Of a stretch of 64,000 bases of DNA, positions 28,556-36,870 are shown piece by piece; position 1 is the first letter of the stretch, and every line of letters begins with the position of its first letter. The notes under the pieces were generated by a model. The model did no database searches. It was not told where the DNA came from and was given only the letters and a program-made list of their open reading frames with translations. Source of the stretch: a virus. Made by a program: the position numbers and the translations under genes. The stretch lies in the IMG/VR virus record IMGVR_UViG_3300019360_000008, positions 18,883-82,882 of that record. The stretch is one strand, 5' to 3'.

Positions 28556-29695
28556 ATGAACTTGATGACCGCAAATCAACAGTGGATGAGCCGCCCAGCC
28601 GACCAGCGTTTTGAAACGCTCGAAGCCTTGGCCGCCTCTGTCAATGCCCGTCGCAAACTGTCCACGGCCGTTGACATCGACTTCCGCAAACTTCATGTCG
28701 AGTCTCAAACGATCGACATCTCGCAGGTCGATGCGCCGCCCATCCAGGGCAGCCGTCTCGTCTTCAACAGCGAGATCCAGCCGGCCATACCGACACACTG
28801 GTCATTCGGCCAGATATGCCGGGAAACCAGGATGTCATCTGACACCATGCGCCGTCTCCCGACCAACATCGTGGCCGACGCACTTAACTACCGCCTGCAG
28901 AGGGTCGAGAAGCCCGATCTGAAGCTCATGGCCATTCAAGACCCGGAAGGTGAAGTCAACACCCTGCAGGCCGTCACGAGCCGCACGTACGGTCGTATCT
29001 GGGATGCCGACGTCGTACAGGCCACCCAGAACCTCGTCGCGACTGCCGAGGAGAAGCACGGCAAGAAGTTCTTCAACCCCAAGGACTGGTCTGGCAAGCC
29101 GTCCGGCCTGTATGCGTCTGACCACGACGTCTTCCTGTTCATGATCGACGGCGGTTCCGTCGTCGACGTGGGCTGGGACCAGAAGGGTCAGCGAGACCTC
29201 ATGCACCGAGGATTTATCATTCGAAACTCCGAAGTCGGTGCCGCAAGCTTTGGGATCATGATGTTCATGTTCCGGGTCGTATGCGGGAACCATTGTATAT
29301 GGGACACATCTGACCTACGGGAGCTTATGATACGACACACCGCCAACGGTCCGACGCGCTTCGTCGCCGAGGCTATGCCGCACCTGGAAGCATATTGCAA
29401 CCAGGCCGCCAAGCCACAGGAGGACGCGATCAAAAAGGTGCGCGGGTTCCTGCTGCCGCAGAAGGACGACGATATTATTGTCCTCGGCAAGAAGTATGGC
29501 TTCACTCGCGGAGAAACCGTGGCTGCTATCGCGTCAGCCAAACGAGAAGAAGGTCAGTGCGCCACCGGATGGGACTTAATAAACGGGTACACTGCTCATG
29601 CCCGTACGTTTGAGCATATCGACACTCGCCTTGATCTCGAAAGTCGGGCCGGTAAGCTGATCAACGTGTTCAGTGCCACGGCCGTTACGGCCTAA
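28556..29695 (+). CDS. DUF932 family protein
   Basis: A 379-residue protein of the DUF932 (phage/plasmid-like) family, recognised from the overall pattern LPTNIVADALNYRLQ, AVTSRTYGRIWDADVV, FLFMIDGGSVVDVG and GFIIRNSEVGAASFGI with VCGNHCIW. Family members occur on phages and plasmids and have no settled role; DNA binding or recombination has been proposed. A -10-like TAGAAT (28544-28549) sits seven bases before the ATG, so it may have its own leaderless promoter. Confidence 0.85.
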   Translation: MNLMTANQQWMSRPADQRFETLEALAASVNARRKLSTAVDIDFRKLHVESQTIDISQVDAPPIQGSRLVFNSEIQPAIPTHWSFGQICRETRMSSDTMRRLPTNIVADALNYRLQRVEKPDLKLMAIQDPEGEVNTLQAVTSRTYGRIWDADVVQATQNLVATAEEKHGKKFFNPKDWSGKPSGLYASDHDVFLFMIDGGSVVDVGWDQKGQRDLMHRGFIIRNSEVGAASFGIMMFMFRVVCGNHCIWDTSDLRELMIRHTANGPTRFVAEAMPHLEAYCNQAAKPQEDAIKKVRGFLLPQKDDDIIVLGKKYGFTRGETVAAIASAKREEGQCATGWDLINGYTAHARTFEHIDTRLDLESRAGKLINVFSATAVTA

Positions 29696-29755
29696 ACACT
29701 AGCAAAGGCGACTCACCGTGTACTTCTTTTGTTTCGGGTGCCGATGATGAAAGTC

Positions 29756-29790
29756 AAGTGCGGCTGCGCTAACTGCGTAGCCGCACTTCT
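29756..29790 (+). terminator. Terminator hairpin after the DUF932 gene
   Basis: A 14-base stem (29756-29769 with 29775-29788, one G-U pair) and loop TAACT. The T-tract is short (CTT), so the strength is uncertain. Confidence 0.65.
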
Positions 29791-29829
29791 TACACGAACC
29801 ACCACCAATTAGGTAAAATTTCAAAGTAA

Positions 29830-30294
29830 ATGAGTGAAAGATATGATGTGCGCATTCGCTTCGGCGGACGACTTAAGAAAATATGTATTGGTCCCCTGCT
29901 GGAGGAGATCGCTAACGAAGGGCTTGATACTGAGTGGGGCATAATCAACGATTTGTCGGGTCTTCGGAAACATTTGTTGGCGGCAGCCGAAGAAAATCGT
30001 CCAGTCGAATACATGACCCATGAGTCAAACGGTATGCTTGATAAGATGAAGGATCTCCTGCAGAACATCGGGTTATCATACCAAGTGGAGCTTAGCGGTA
30101 ATGATCAATATGCGCCGACCACAACTGTCTGGCGCCCCGGAACCATTGAGGGTTACTTCTTGACCAGCGACAACAAGCCCGTAATCCTACTGGAGCTCAT
30201 CCAGGCGGCCAACACAGAGGCCGAACTGAAAAAGCTGATCGGTGAAATCACGGAATTGGCCGAACCGCTTCCCAGCTTACAGTTGGTCGACTGA
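29830..30294 (+). CDS. Hypothetical protein, 154 residues
   Basis: Soluble alpha/beta protein without a recognised domain. TAAAAT at 29814-29819 lies eleven bases before the ATG and may be the -10 box of a promoter behind the terminator. First gene of the replication block. Confidence 0.55.
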   Translation: MSERYDVRIRFGGRLKKICIGPLLEEIANEGLDTEWGIINDLSGLRKHLLAAAEENRPVEYMTHESNGMLDKMKDLLQNIGLSYQVELSGNDQYAPTTTVWRPGTIEGYFLTSDNKPVILLELIQAANTEAELKKLIGEITELAEPLPSLQLVD

Positions 30295-30309
30295 CAGGTA
30301 AATTGAAAC

Positions 30310-30888
30310 ATGAGCGATATATCCCCCGAGACTGAAAACGTTGCGATCGAGATCCGCAAGCAGTTCCGCGCAGCCAAGGCACAACAGGCAGGTCGACCCT
30401 ACCGTCCTGGCGCTCGGTGGGACACGGAGGAGTTATGGCATCGCGCCGCGGAAGCCTGTATCGCCGCCAAAGCAGACCCGGCATCCTGGGTGCAATCAGC
30501 CTTCCTTTACAACAAAGTTCCGGGAGGTCCGTTTCCGAACCAGCTGTCCGGCAGGGCAGCCGCTAATTGGTATCAACAGGCCAAAACGGTCATATTGGGT
30601 GACGGTATGTCCGATCAAGTCGATCTGATGGAGGGGGCCGTAACTGATGCCATCAATGGGGCAATCATGCGCCACATAGCCGTCGGAGATCCACTCAAGC
30701 GAGTCCTGATGGCGAACTACTACCACGAGATAGAAGCCTGGACCCGCGTGGTCCTGGCGCCGGGGGACGAGGATATTCTTCGTGCATGGGGTCGTGCGGC
30801 CTATGCCGAGATCTCCAGGAACCCTCGACTCTGCGAGTGCCTGCGGCGACGAGGGTACGATTTAACCTGGGTAAAGAGGTACCAATAA
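30310..30888 (+). CDS. Hypothetical protein upstream of the replicative helicase
   Basis: A 192-residue, mostly helical protein (WDTEELWHRAAEACIAAKAD). No recognised domain. It ends one base before the helicase ATG, so a role as helicase loader or partner is possible by position. Confidence 0.5.
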   Translation: MSDISPETENVAIEIRKQFRAAKAQQAGRPYRPGARWDTEELWHRAAEACIAAKADPASWVQSAFLYNKVPGGPFPNQLSGRAAANWYQQAKTVILGDGMSDQVDLMEGAVTDAINGAIMRHIAVGDPLKRVLMANYYHEIEAWTRVVLAPGDEDILRAWGRAAYAEISRNPRLCECLRRRGYDLTWVKRYQ

Positions 30889-30889
30889 G

Positions 30890-32347
30890 ATGGATGCAGC
30901 ACTCAAAACGCTGATTGACTCCAATCCCGGTTTCTTTGAGCGGCAGCTCATTGTCGGGATGGTTCAGAACCAGGGGTTCTTCCGCAAGACAAGTCCGTCC
31001 GTCTGCCCACTTGATCCGAAAACGCTGACCACTCGCCATGACTTCATAACGCGACGCTACAACTTCCTCATGCCGGTCTTGCACCTGGCTTGGGGCATGT
31101 TTGGAAGTGCCAGTGTGGCATTTGCACTTCCAAAAGAGCTTCTCTCGCAGTACATTATAGCTTCCGCAGAACGCGGTGTGCTTGCATCACAGCATGACGT
31201 TGCCCGCGAGCTGCTTGCCGACCTGGATTCTCTCTACCCGGCAGAGCCGCCCTTGCAGGCGTATCTCGATGGACTCGTAGGCGAGCCATTCGGGTACTGG
31301 CTCGACTGCCGGCTGGCCCGCACCACTACGGACCTGCTATTCAACCAGAGTCGCGCGCAGGTCGTCACGATGGCGGACCTACAGAAGGTGTTTGATACCG
31401 CGAGACGTAACCTGCCAGCCTCGAAAGATCGATGCATCTCTGCGGCTGATCTAATGCGCTCAACGATCAAGATGCGGCCTTGTGTGGCCGCGCATTCGCT
31501 GCCGATGCTCATGAAGGCCATTGGCGGGGGTTTCCGCGTCACTGAGACCACGATGGTCGCGGGGACGAACGGCGGCGGCAAGACCGTACTGGCTACCCAG
31601 TTTGCTCGCGACTTCGCCCTACAGGGTATCAAGACCGCATACGTGACCACAGAGCAGAAGCCGCAGGACATGCTGGCCCGGCTCATCTCCAGCCATCTGA
31701 CTGTCTCGTTCGAGAACTTCACGGCCAGGCCGGAGTTGATCAACCAGGCTCCCGACCAGGACATCGAGATCTCGGTGGTGCCTCCGTGGCTACTCACCGA
31801 CCATCGGTACGCTGACGGAATTGCCAAGTTGGGCGAGTCCTTGCAGAACCTTCAATTCATAGACTGGTCGGCCGGCTCAAGCCTGACCGTGACCGGGGAT
31901 CTCGTGCCCGAGATAGAAGGACTGCAGCGCAAAGGCTTTGATCCTCAAGTCATTATATTCGACTGGATCGGAGCGGCGCTTGATCACGGAATGCAACGCT
32001 TCGCGGAATTGCGACACCTGTACCAAATGGCGGCCGACGGTTTGATCAACTTCGGCAAGTCTCATCGCAAAATCGTGATCGTTATGGCCCAGTTCGACAA
32101 GGTTGCTGCCACCAACAAGGACAAGCCCGGTATGCGAGCGCTATCTGAGTGCAAGACAATGACTAACAACATAACGAACTTCGTCGGCATAACCTCCATG
32201 CTGGAAAACGGAGCCGGCGCCCGAGAGGTTTACCGCCGCAAGCAGTTCCTCTATGTGGAAAAGGCTCGCCTGGGGACAGGTGGTTCAATACCCGTGGAGC
32301 GCGATTTCAGTGTTCAGCGTTTCAAAGAGCTGACGCTTACGAACTGA
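30890..32347 (+). CDS. DnaB-like replicative helicase
   Basis: A 485-residue protein with a RecA-type ATPase core: Walker A GTNGGGKT (225-232), a TTEQKPQDM motif (H1a-like), Walker B VIIFDWIGA (~353-361) and a DnaB-type VIVMAQFDK motif. The N-terminal ~200 residues are helical. It would unwind DNA at the phage fork. The primase gene lies about 2.6 kb downstream. Confidence 0.85.
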   Translation: MDAALKTLIDSNPGFFERQLIVGMVQNQGFFRKTSPSVCPLDPKTLTTRHDFITRRYNFLMPVLHLAWGMFGSASVAFALPKELLSQYIIASAERGVLASQHDVARELLADLDSLYPAEPPLQAYLDGLVGEPFGYWLDCRLARTTTDLLFNQSRAQVVTMADLQKVFDTARRNLPASKDRCISAADLMRSTIKMRPCVAAHSLPMLMKAIGGGFRVTETTMVAGTNGGGKTVLATQFARDFALQGIKTAYVTTEQKPQDMLARLISSHLTVSFENFTARPELINQAPDQDIEISVVPPWLLTDHRYADGIAKLGESLQNLQFIDWSAGSSLTVTGDLVPEIEGLQRKGFDPQVIIFDWIGAALDHGMQRFAELRHLYQMAADGLINFGKSHRKIVIVMAQFDKVAATNKDKPGMRALSECKTMTNNITNFVGITSMLENGAGAREVYRRKQFLYVEKARLGTGGSIPVERDFSVQRFKELTLTN

Positions 32348-32387
32348 AATTTGACATACCGTCAACGTTGGGCTACCTGTTAGATAT

Positions 32388-34067
32388 ATGAGCACGAGTG
32401 CTTTGAATCTACAGGGTAGCCTGACGTCGACGCGGCAAAACTTCGCGCTCACTCGTGCAACCGCACCCACTAATTCGACGCAGGATACCCATTCTTTACC
32501 AGAAGAGGTCTGTGATGTCCTGCCTAGACCCGAATACCGGAATGCAGTGTTCCAGATCTTCGAGAATAGCTTCGTCAAGAAGTTCGAACTCTACGTTGAG
32601 GCGCACCTGCATGACCGCGGCTCCAGGCCGTACTGGCACTGCTTGACGGTCATGAAGGCGATCCGGTTGGTAATGCGACTCAACCTAGATCCCTTCGACG
32701 GTAGTCTCAGATGGTCCGCGGCGGCTAAACGTTTCACCCAGGACGATACCGCGATGATCCGCCACCACGAGCTACTGGCTGTCTGCCACAAATTCAAGCC
32801 AGCGTTTACGATCAACCAGATGCGGCGTGCCCTTACGGTCCTGAAAGATTACGGGCTAATCTGGTCGTGCCCGGGGCGCCCAAAAGCGACTAGCCGGTTC
32901 GCCGACCAGCCCGGTACCGTCATGTACCTACGGGTCAACACGGGACGTCTGTCACGCGCCCTCCGGGGAGAGCTGACGCTGAGCCCGGTTCGCCTTTCTC
33001 TGAGGCCAGGCTTAAATGCGCCAATTGGCGCAACTGTTTTAACACTGGAGAGGATGACCAGTGAGATGGTGGCTGATGGGTCAAAAACATCAAAGACCGT
33101 TCCGGAAACTCAAGAGCCGGGGTCTGAGATGTCTGAAGACTTCCTTCCCTCATGGGCTAAAAGGAGAGGAGCACCCGCGTCTTCGCCGCGTCTTTCAACT
33201 ACCAAGATAGAACTCACGGAAGATGAAAAGCATTTGATCGAATTTATGACCACCACGGCTGGCCTATTTCGAGGCACCGACGGTTGGTCTCATGACTGCG
33301 GTGACATCAACGAGCTTACGGTTGCCCAGTTGGCCCGTGTGCGTCTCCACATGAAAGCCGGCCTTACCCTGGCCTTCATGAGGGACTATGCCGACTTTGT
33401 CATTAACATTAACGCTTCCAACAGCCCAGACGGGAAAGTTCCGTGGTGGGCTAACTGCACGATCGACTTCTTTTTGGCCGCGTTCCGCCGCATTCGTGCC
33501 GAAGCTCAACGACGTCGGCGCGAGATGATCTGCTTCCAGCAGGAGTTTCAGTCTATTGACATCGACAAAGAGTTCCTCCGGGACGTCCAGATCTACTGCG
33601 GCTTTACCCCGGGCGGCTCCGACGTGGATCTCGCGTCGCTCTCGCGCGGACTCGGCCATAACCTCTCATGCCCGGCGGCCTGCATTCCCGAGCAACGTCG
33701 CCTCTGGGACGAGCAAGACGCCTACAAGGGCATGGTGGCGGTCATTATGGCCTCCAGGATCCCGGGCGACACTTTGAGGTATATCGCCAACCAGACACGT
33801 CCCCAGGTGGTTGCATGGCTCAGGCGTAATCCGCATCAAGCCGAGCGGCTATGTAAGATTCCAAACTTTCGTTTCTGGTTTAACCTTCCGGATAAGATCA
33901 TGCTGCCTATTTTTCTCGAAGCCGCCCATAACGAATCAGCTCTCCGGGCCGGACGCGAGTTGTCGCGATGGGCCGTACGGCATGGGGAGCTGTCGACAAC
34001 CGATAAAGGTTTTAGTCCACAAGCTTACGTGCATCCTTACCCGACAGCAAAACTGAATGCGCCCTGA
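32388..34067 (+). CDS. Hypothetical protein with possible winged-helix region, perhaps replication-associated
   Basis: A 559-residue protein between helicase and primase. Residues ~120-185 (NQMRRALTVLKDYGLIW) resemble a winged-helix DNA-binding domain of replication initiator or DnaD-like proteins. The middle is Pro/Ser-rich and probably flexible, followed by a helical C-terminal domain. TTGACA lies at 32351-32356, 32 bases before the ATG, the spacing seen at other predicted leaderless promoters, though no good -10 follows. Role inferred from position. Confidence 0.5.
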   Translation: MSTSALNLQGSLTSTRQNFALTRATAPTNSTQDTHSLPEEVCDVLPRPEYRNAVFQIFENSFVKKFELYVEAHLHDRGSRPYWHCLTVMKAIRLVMRLNLDPFDGSLRWSAAAKRFTQDDTAMIRHHELLAVCHKFKPAFTINQMRRALTVLKDYGLIWSCPGRPKATSRFADQPGTVMYLRVNTGRLSRALRGELTLSPVRLSLRPGLNAPIGATVLTLERMTSEMVADGSKTSKTVPETQEPGSEMSEDFLPSWAKRRGAPASSPRLSTTKIELTEDEKHLIEFMTTTAGLFRGTDGWSHDCGDINELTVAQLARVRLHMKAGLTLAFMRDYADFVININASNSPDGKVPWWANCTIDFFLAAFRRIRAEAQRRRREMICFQQEFQSIDIDKEFLRDVQIYCGFTPGGSDVDLASLSRGLGHNLSCPAACIPEQRRLWDEQDAYKGMVAVIMASRIPGDTLRYIANQTRPQVVAWLRRNPHQAERLCKIPNFRFWFNLPDKIMLPIFLEAAHNESALRAGRELSRWAVRHGELSTTDKGFSPQAYVHPYPTAKLNAP

Positions 34068-34680
34068 AACACACCAACTCATCCTAGACCTCATCAGGCC
34101 CGGCATCAGTTCTAATGAGGCGCAGGTGGCCTACATGGCTTACACGGATTGGCTCTCACGGCACCCTGAAGAGGTCCTGGAGGTCTTGAAGCTCACCGGC
34201 TTGCCGGATTACACCGTGCTGGTCCTGGACGATGACGAGCAGGTCCGGCAGGCCGATCAGATTTTACGGGAGCAAGAGCAGCTTGATCGGGAGATCGACG
34301 AGTCCGGCGTATACGATTCGCCCAGACCCTACGTCGGAATAGATTTCAAGAAGGCTGCGCAGGAATGCCACGCAAAAGAGATTGCGCCGGCCCATGACGG
34401 CGCCCTTACGCCCGAGCAGGCCGATTTGGTCCAGAAGGGTAAGGCGATGTACTTGCCGTTCGGCAAGTTTGGTCCTCGGGGCGTCAAGGGTTACAAGACC
34501 ATCTATGAAATTTGGCTCGAAGAGCCTACTTACCTGGCTTGGGTCCATGATAATGTTGACCGCCTGACTCCTCTGCAGGATATGGTCATCGGCTTCTACC
34601 GCCAATACAAAAGCAATGCCACACAATCAAGAAACTACGTCGGCAGCGTCCCATTTCCAGGAACAGCGGGCCGGTGTTGA
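34057..34680 (+). CDS. Protein with a DUF3820-like domain
   Basis: A 207-residue protein. Residues ~130-175 (YLPFGKFGPRGVKGYKTIYE, then a WL...YLAWVHDNVD stretch) match the short motif of the DUF3820 / exonuclease X C-terminal family (xPFGKYKGxxLxxIPxxYLxWL). That domain often accompanies nucleases, but no nuclease motif is visible here. It overlaps its upstream neighbour by 11 bases and its downstream neighbour by 65. Confidence 0.6.
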   Translation: MRPETHQLILDLIRPGISSNEAQVAYMAYTDWLSRHPEEVLEVLKLTGLPDYTVLVLDDDEQVRQADQILREQEQLDREIDESGVYDSPRPYVGIDFKKAAQECHAKEIAPAHDGALTPEQADLVQKGKAMYLPFGKFGPRGVKGYKTIYEIWLEEPTYLAWVHDNVDRLTPLQDMVIGFYRQYKSNATQSRNYVGSVPFPGTAGRC

Positions 34681-34903
34681 AGCAACGCTGCACTTTAATC
34701 TCTCAGATCCCGAGGCGGAACGCCAGCTACGGTTGATGTTGCAGGCTCGGGATTTATTGTTTACGCTGATTGATCTCGATGAGTGGCTGCGTAGCAAAAT
34801 CAAACACGGTACCGACATAGCTTCTTCCGAAGGTGCGCTTGAGGGCTGCCGGGCGCATCTGCACGAGCTGCTCGCGGTACGCGATATTTCCCTTCACGGA
34901 TAA
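34616..34903 (+). CDS. Conserved-looking small helical phage protein
   Basis: A 95-residue helical protein. The pattern LFTLIDLDEWLRSKIKHG, then RAHLHELLAVRDISL, is one I recall from many phage genomes as a protein of unknown function near replication genes. Three bases separate it from the primase. Confidence 0.6.
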   Translation: MPHNQETTSAASHFQEQRAGVEATLHFNLSDPEAERQLRLMLQARDLLFTLIDLDEWLRSKIKHGTDIASSEGALEGCRAHLHELLAVRDISLHG

Positions 34904-34905
34904 CC

Positions 34906-36078
34906 ATGCCTTCTGTAACCACAACTGACTCTATAGAGGTATCTTACGTTACTGATCGCCATCGAGAGATTGCAGCCAAGTTGTCGGTGATACACGGTAA
35001 AGTCAGGCTGGCGACAGAGTCCAATGGCGTTCATGCCTACATGGCCTCGCCGGCCTGCTTGGAGAAGTACGGCCGAACCGAGCTGGTCAAGATGCATTTG
35101 GCCGTGAATCTCGACAAATGGTTGCAAGGAGTTGATCTGTGCGCGATGTGCATGAAGAGCAATAAGGCGTACAAGGTCACCACCTTGCTGCGTTTACCTC
35201 CGCTCGAACAGCGCGGTATCCCCAACGTGTCTCCGGGCGTGTTTGAGGCCGAAACCAACCCTGAGTATCTGGAGCTGGACGCGAAGGGTAACCGGGTGCC
35301 GAAGAGTCCCGGTGAATGCCAACTACTCACCGATCTGGCTTCAGACCACCCTGCCGTAGAGTACTGCAAGTACCGCGGTTATGACCCATCTGAACTGGTT
35401 GCTCAGTTCCGCGCGTCATTTTGCTCAAAGGAGCGAGATGATCTGCACTGGCGCCCTTTGCCTGGTGGATTCGCTGCGACCCCTCAAGGCCGCATCGTCT
35501 TCTTCATGGATCAGTACGGTGTCCAGGTTGGCTGGCAGGCTCGCATACTGGAGATGGATCGCAAGTATGCGAAGTACTACCTTCATCCGTACGAAGGTCG
35601 GTGGGTGCCCGTACAACAACGCCTGACGCCCGAGCAGCCCTGGACCCTTATGGAAGGGTTCGACGGTTGGGACCCGGCGAAGTATCTGCTGGCATACGGG
35701 ACCAAGCGCAACGCCGCCGTTATGGGGCTAGACGCCGCCATTGCGTTCAATAAGCGGCACGGGTCCTCTTGGTGTGTACTCTGCGAGGGTCCGCTCGACG
35801 CCGCAAGGTTCGGAGCACCAGCCATCGCCGTCATGGGTAAGCACCTAAGCGAAATGCAGGCCAAGCTGATCTCTGACAACTTCAGCCAGGTGATCTTCGT
35901 CGGAGATAATGACGAGGCAGGTAAGTCATTACGCCAAAAGGTATTTGATCGTTTGGGTTCACATCCCGGGGTCAAACTCCTGTTAGCCGATCTGCCGGTC
36001 CGACTAAAGGATGCCGGCGATATGAAGCCGTTAGAAGCCAAATACTTTCTATGTCAGTCCCTAAGCAATATCAGGTAA
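34906..36078 (+). CDS. TOPRIM primase
   Basis: A 390-residue DnaG-type primase. TOPRIM residues are visible: Glu294 in LCEGPLDAARFG and the DxD in VGDNDEAGKSL (334-336). Residues 79-82 hold a CxxC (CAMC), with other Cys nearby, but the usual N-terminal zinc finger is incomplete. It would lay down primers for the phage polymerase. It overlaps the next gene by 28 bases. Confidence 0.85.
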   Translation: MPSVTTTDSIEVSYVTDRHREIAAKLSVIHGKVRLATESNGVHAYMASPACLEKYGRTELVKMHLAVNLDKWLQGVDLCAMCMKSNKAYKVTTLLRLPPLEQRGIPNVSPGVFEAETNPEYLELDAKGNRVPKSPGECQLLTDLASDHPAVEYCKYRGYDPSELVAQFRASFCSKERDDLHWRPLPGGFAATPQGRIVFFMDQYGVQVGWQARILEMDRKYAKYYLHPYEGRWVPVQQRLTPEQPWTLMEGFDGWDPAKYLLAYGTKRNAAVMGLDAAIAFNKRHGSSWCVLCEGPLDAARFGAPAIAVMGKHLSEMQAKLISDNFSQVIFVGDNDEAGKSLRQKVFDRLGSHPGVKLLLADLPVRLKDAGDMKPLEAKYFLCQSLSNIR

Positions 36079-36524
36079 CGCTTTATGCGCAGGTTGCAGT
36101 TCGCACACAACCAGTTGAGGCTAAAACTCCTGAAGAGGCTTACACGATCGCCCTTGAAGTTGAGCCCTTCATCGATAACTTGTTCCGAAAAAACTTAGGC
36201 AACGGGCCTTTCGTTCTTTGGACAGAGTATGCTGGCGAGATCAACGGCGGGCTGGTTGACGTCGTCGGCGACGAACAGTACGCACAAACCGTTTTTCTGA
36301 ATACCTTTGGCAATCAGGAGGTTATCGAGAATGCGTGTCACTGCTCCTGTCCTGAGTTGACAGTGGCGGCTTCTAACCTCAGCATTGTCATGAGGTCTTT
36401 GGGCGATGACTGGTTGACGCGTAAACTTCAGTTCGCCCTCGACGAAATTCGAGATGTTGCTGCAGTCATAAGGAATCGAGACAATGAAGACGATAGAAGC
36501 AAACGGCAAGGTACTGCCAAGTGA
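36051..36524 (+). CDS. Hypothetical protein, 157 residues
   Basis: Starts inside the primase gene. The N-terminus (YQVTLYAQVAVRTQPVEAKT) is a beta-rich segment as in small ferredoxin-like proteins. No recognised function. Its end overlaps the metallopeptidase gene by 41 bases. Confidence 0.5.
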   Translation: MSVPKQYQVTLYAQVAVRTQPVEAKTPEEAYTIALEVEPFIDNLFRKNLGNGPFVLWTEYAGEINGGLVDVVGDEQYAQTVFLNTFGNQEVIENACHCSCPELTVAASNLSIVMRSLGDDWLTRKLQFALDEIRDVAAVIRNRDNEDDRSKRQGTAK

Positions 36525-36837
36525 ACTCACCCTACTGTCCCGGCGTTGGAGTATTGCTTGGCAGAAGGGGCCTGTCGTTAGTCCTGACCTGGACGTCGTA
36601 AGTGGTATCTGCGATCCCAAAGCACACATACTCACGATTGACCTAGACCTGCCGGATGATGCATTGGCAGAAGTCTTGTTGCATGAATTGGGCCATGCGA
36701 TTCACTACATGCTTGAGCATGCTTCTATTGATCGTGAGGAAGAGGACATCGTTAACCTGAACGCGATGGTTCTCATTACCGTTTGCAAACAAAATCCGGG
36801 CTTCTTTGCCTGGATTGAGCGCATGGCAAACCCTTGA
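36484..36837 (+). CDS. Small HELGH zinc metallopeptidase-like protein
   Basis: A 117-residue protein with LLHELGHAIHYML, the zinc-binding HExxH of minimal gluzincins, and downstream Glu residues (EEEDIVNLNAM) that could give the third ligand. Similar tiny peptidases of the ImmA/IrrE type are common in phages, where they sit near replication or regulatory genes. Substrate unknown. AAGGA at about 12 bases before the ATG is a weak ribosome site. Confidence 0.75.
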   Translation: MKTIEANGKVLPSELTLLSRRWSIAWQKGPVVSPDLDVVSGICDPKAHILTIDLDLPDDALAEVLLHELGHAIHYMLEHASIDREEEDIVNLNAMVLITVCKQNPGFFAWIERMANP

Positions 36838-36870
36838 CGAAGGGTTCGCCGTACGCGACTTTGAGGTCGT

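Noticed and set aside
29745-29813. 22-codon Cys-rich frame
   Set aside because: It lies across the terminator hairpin and has no other support.
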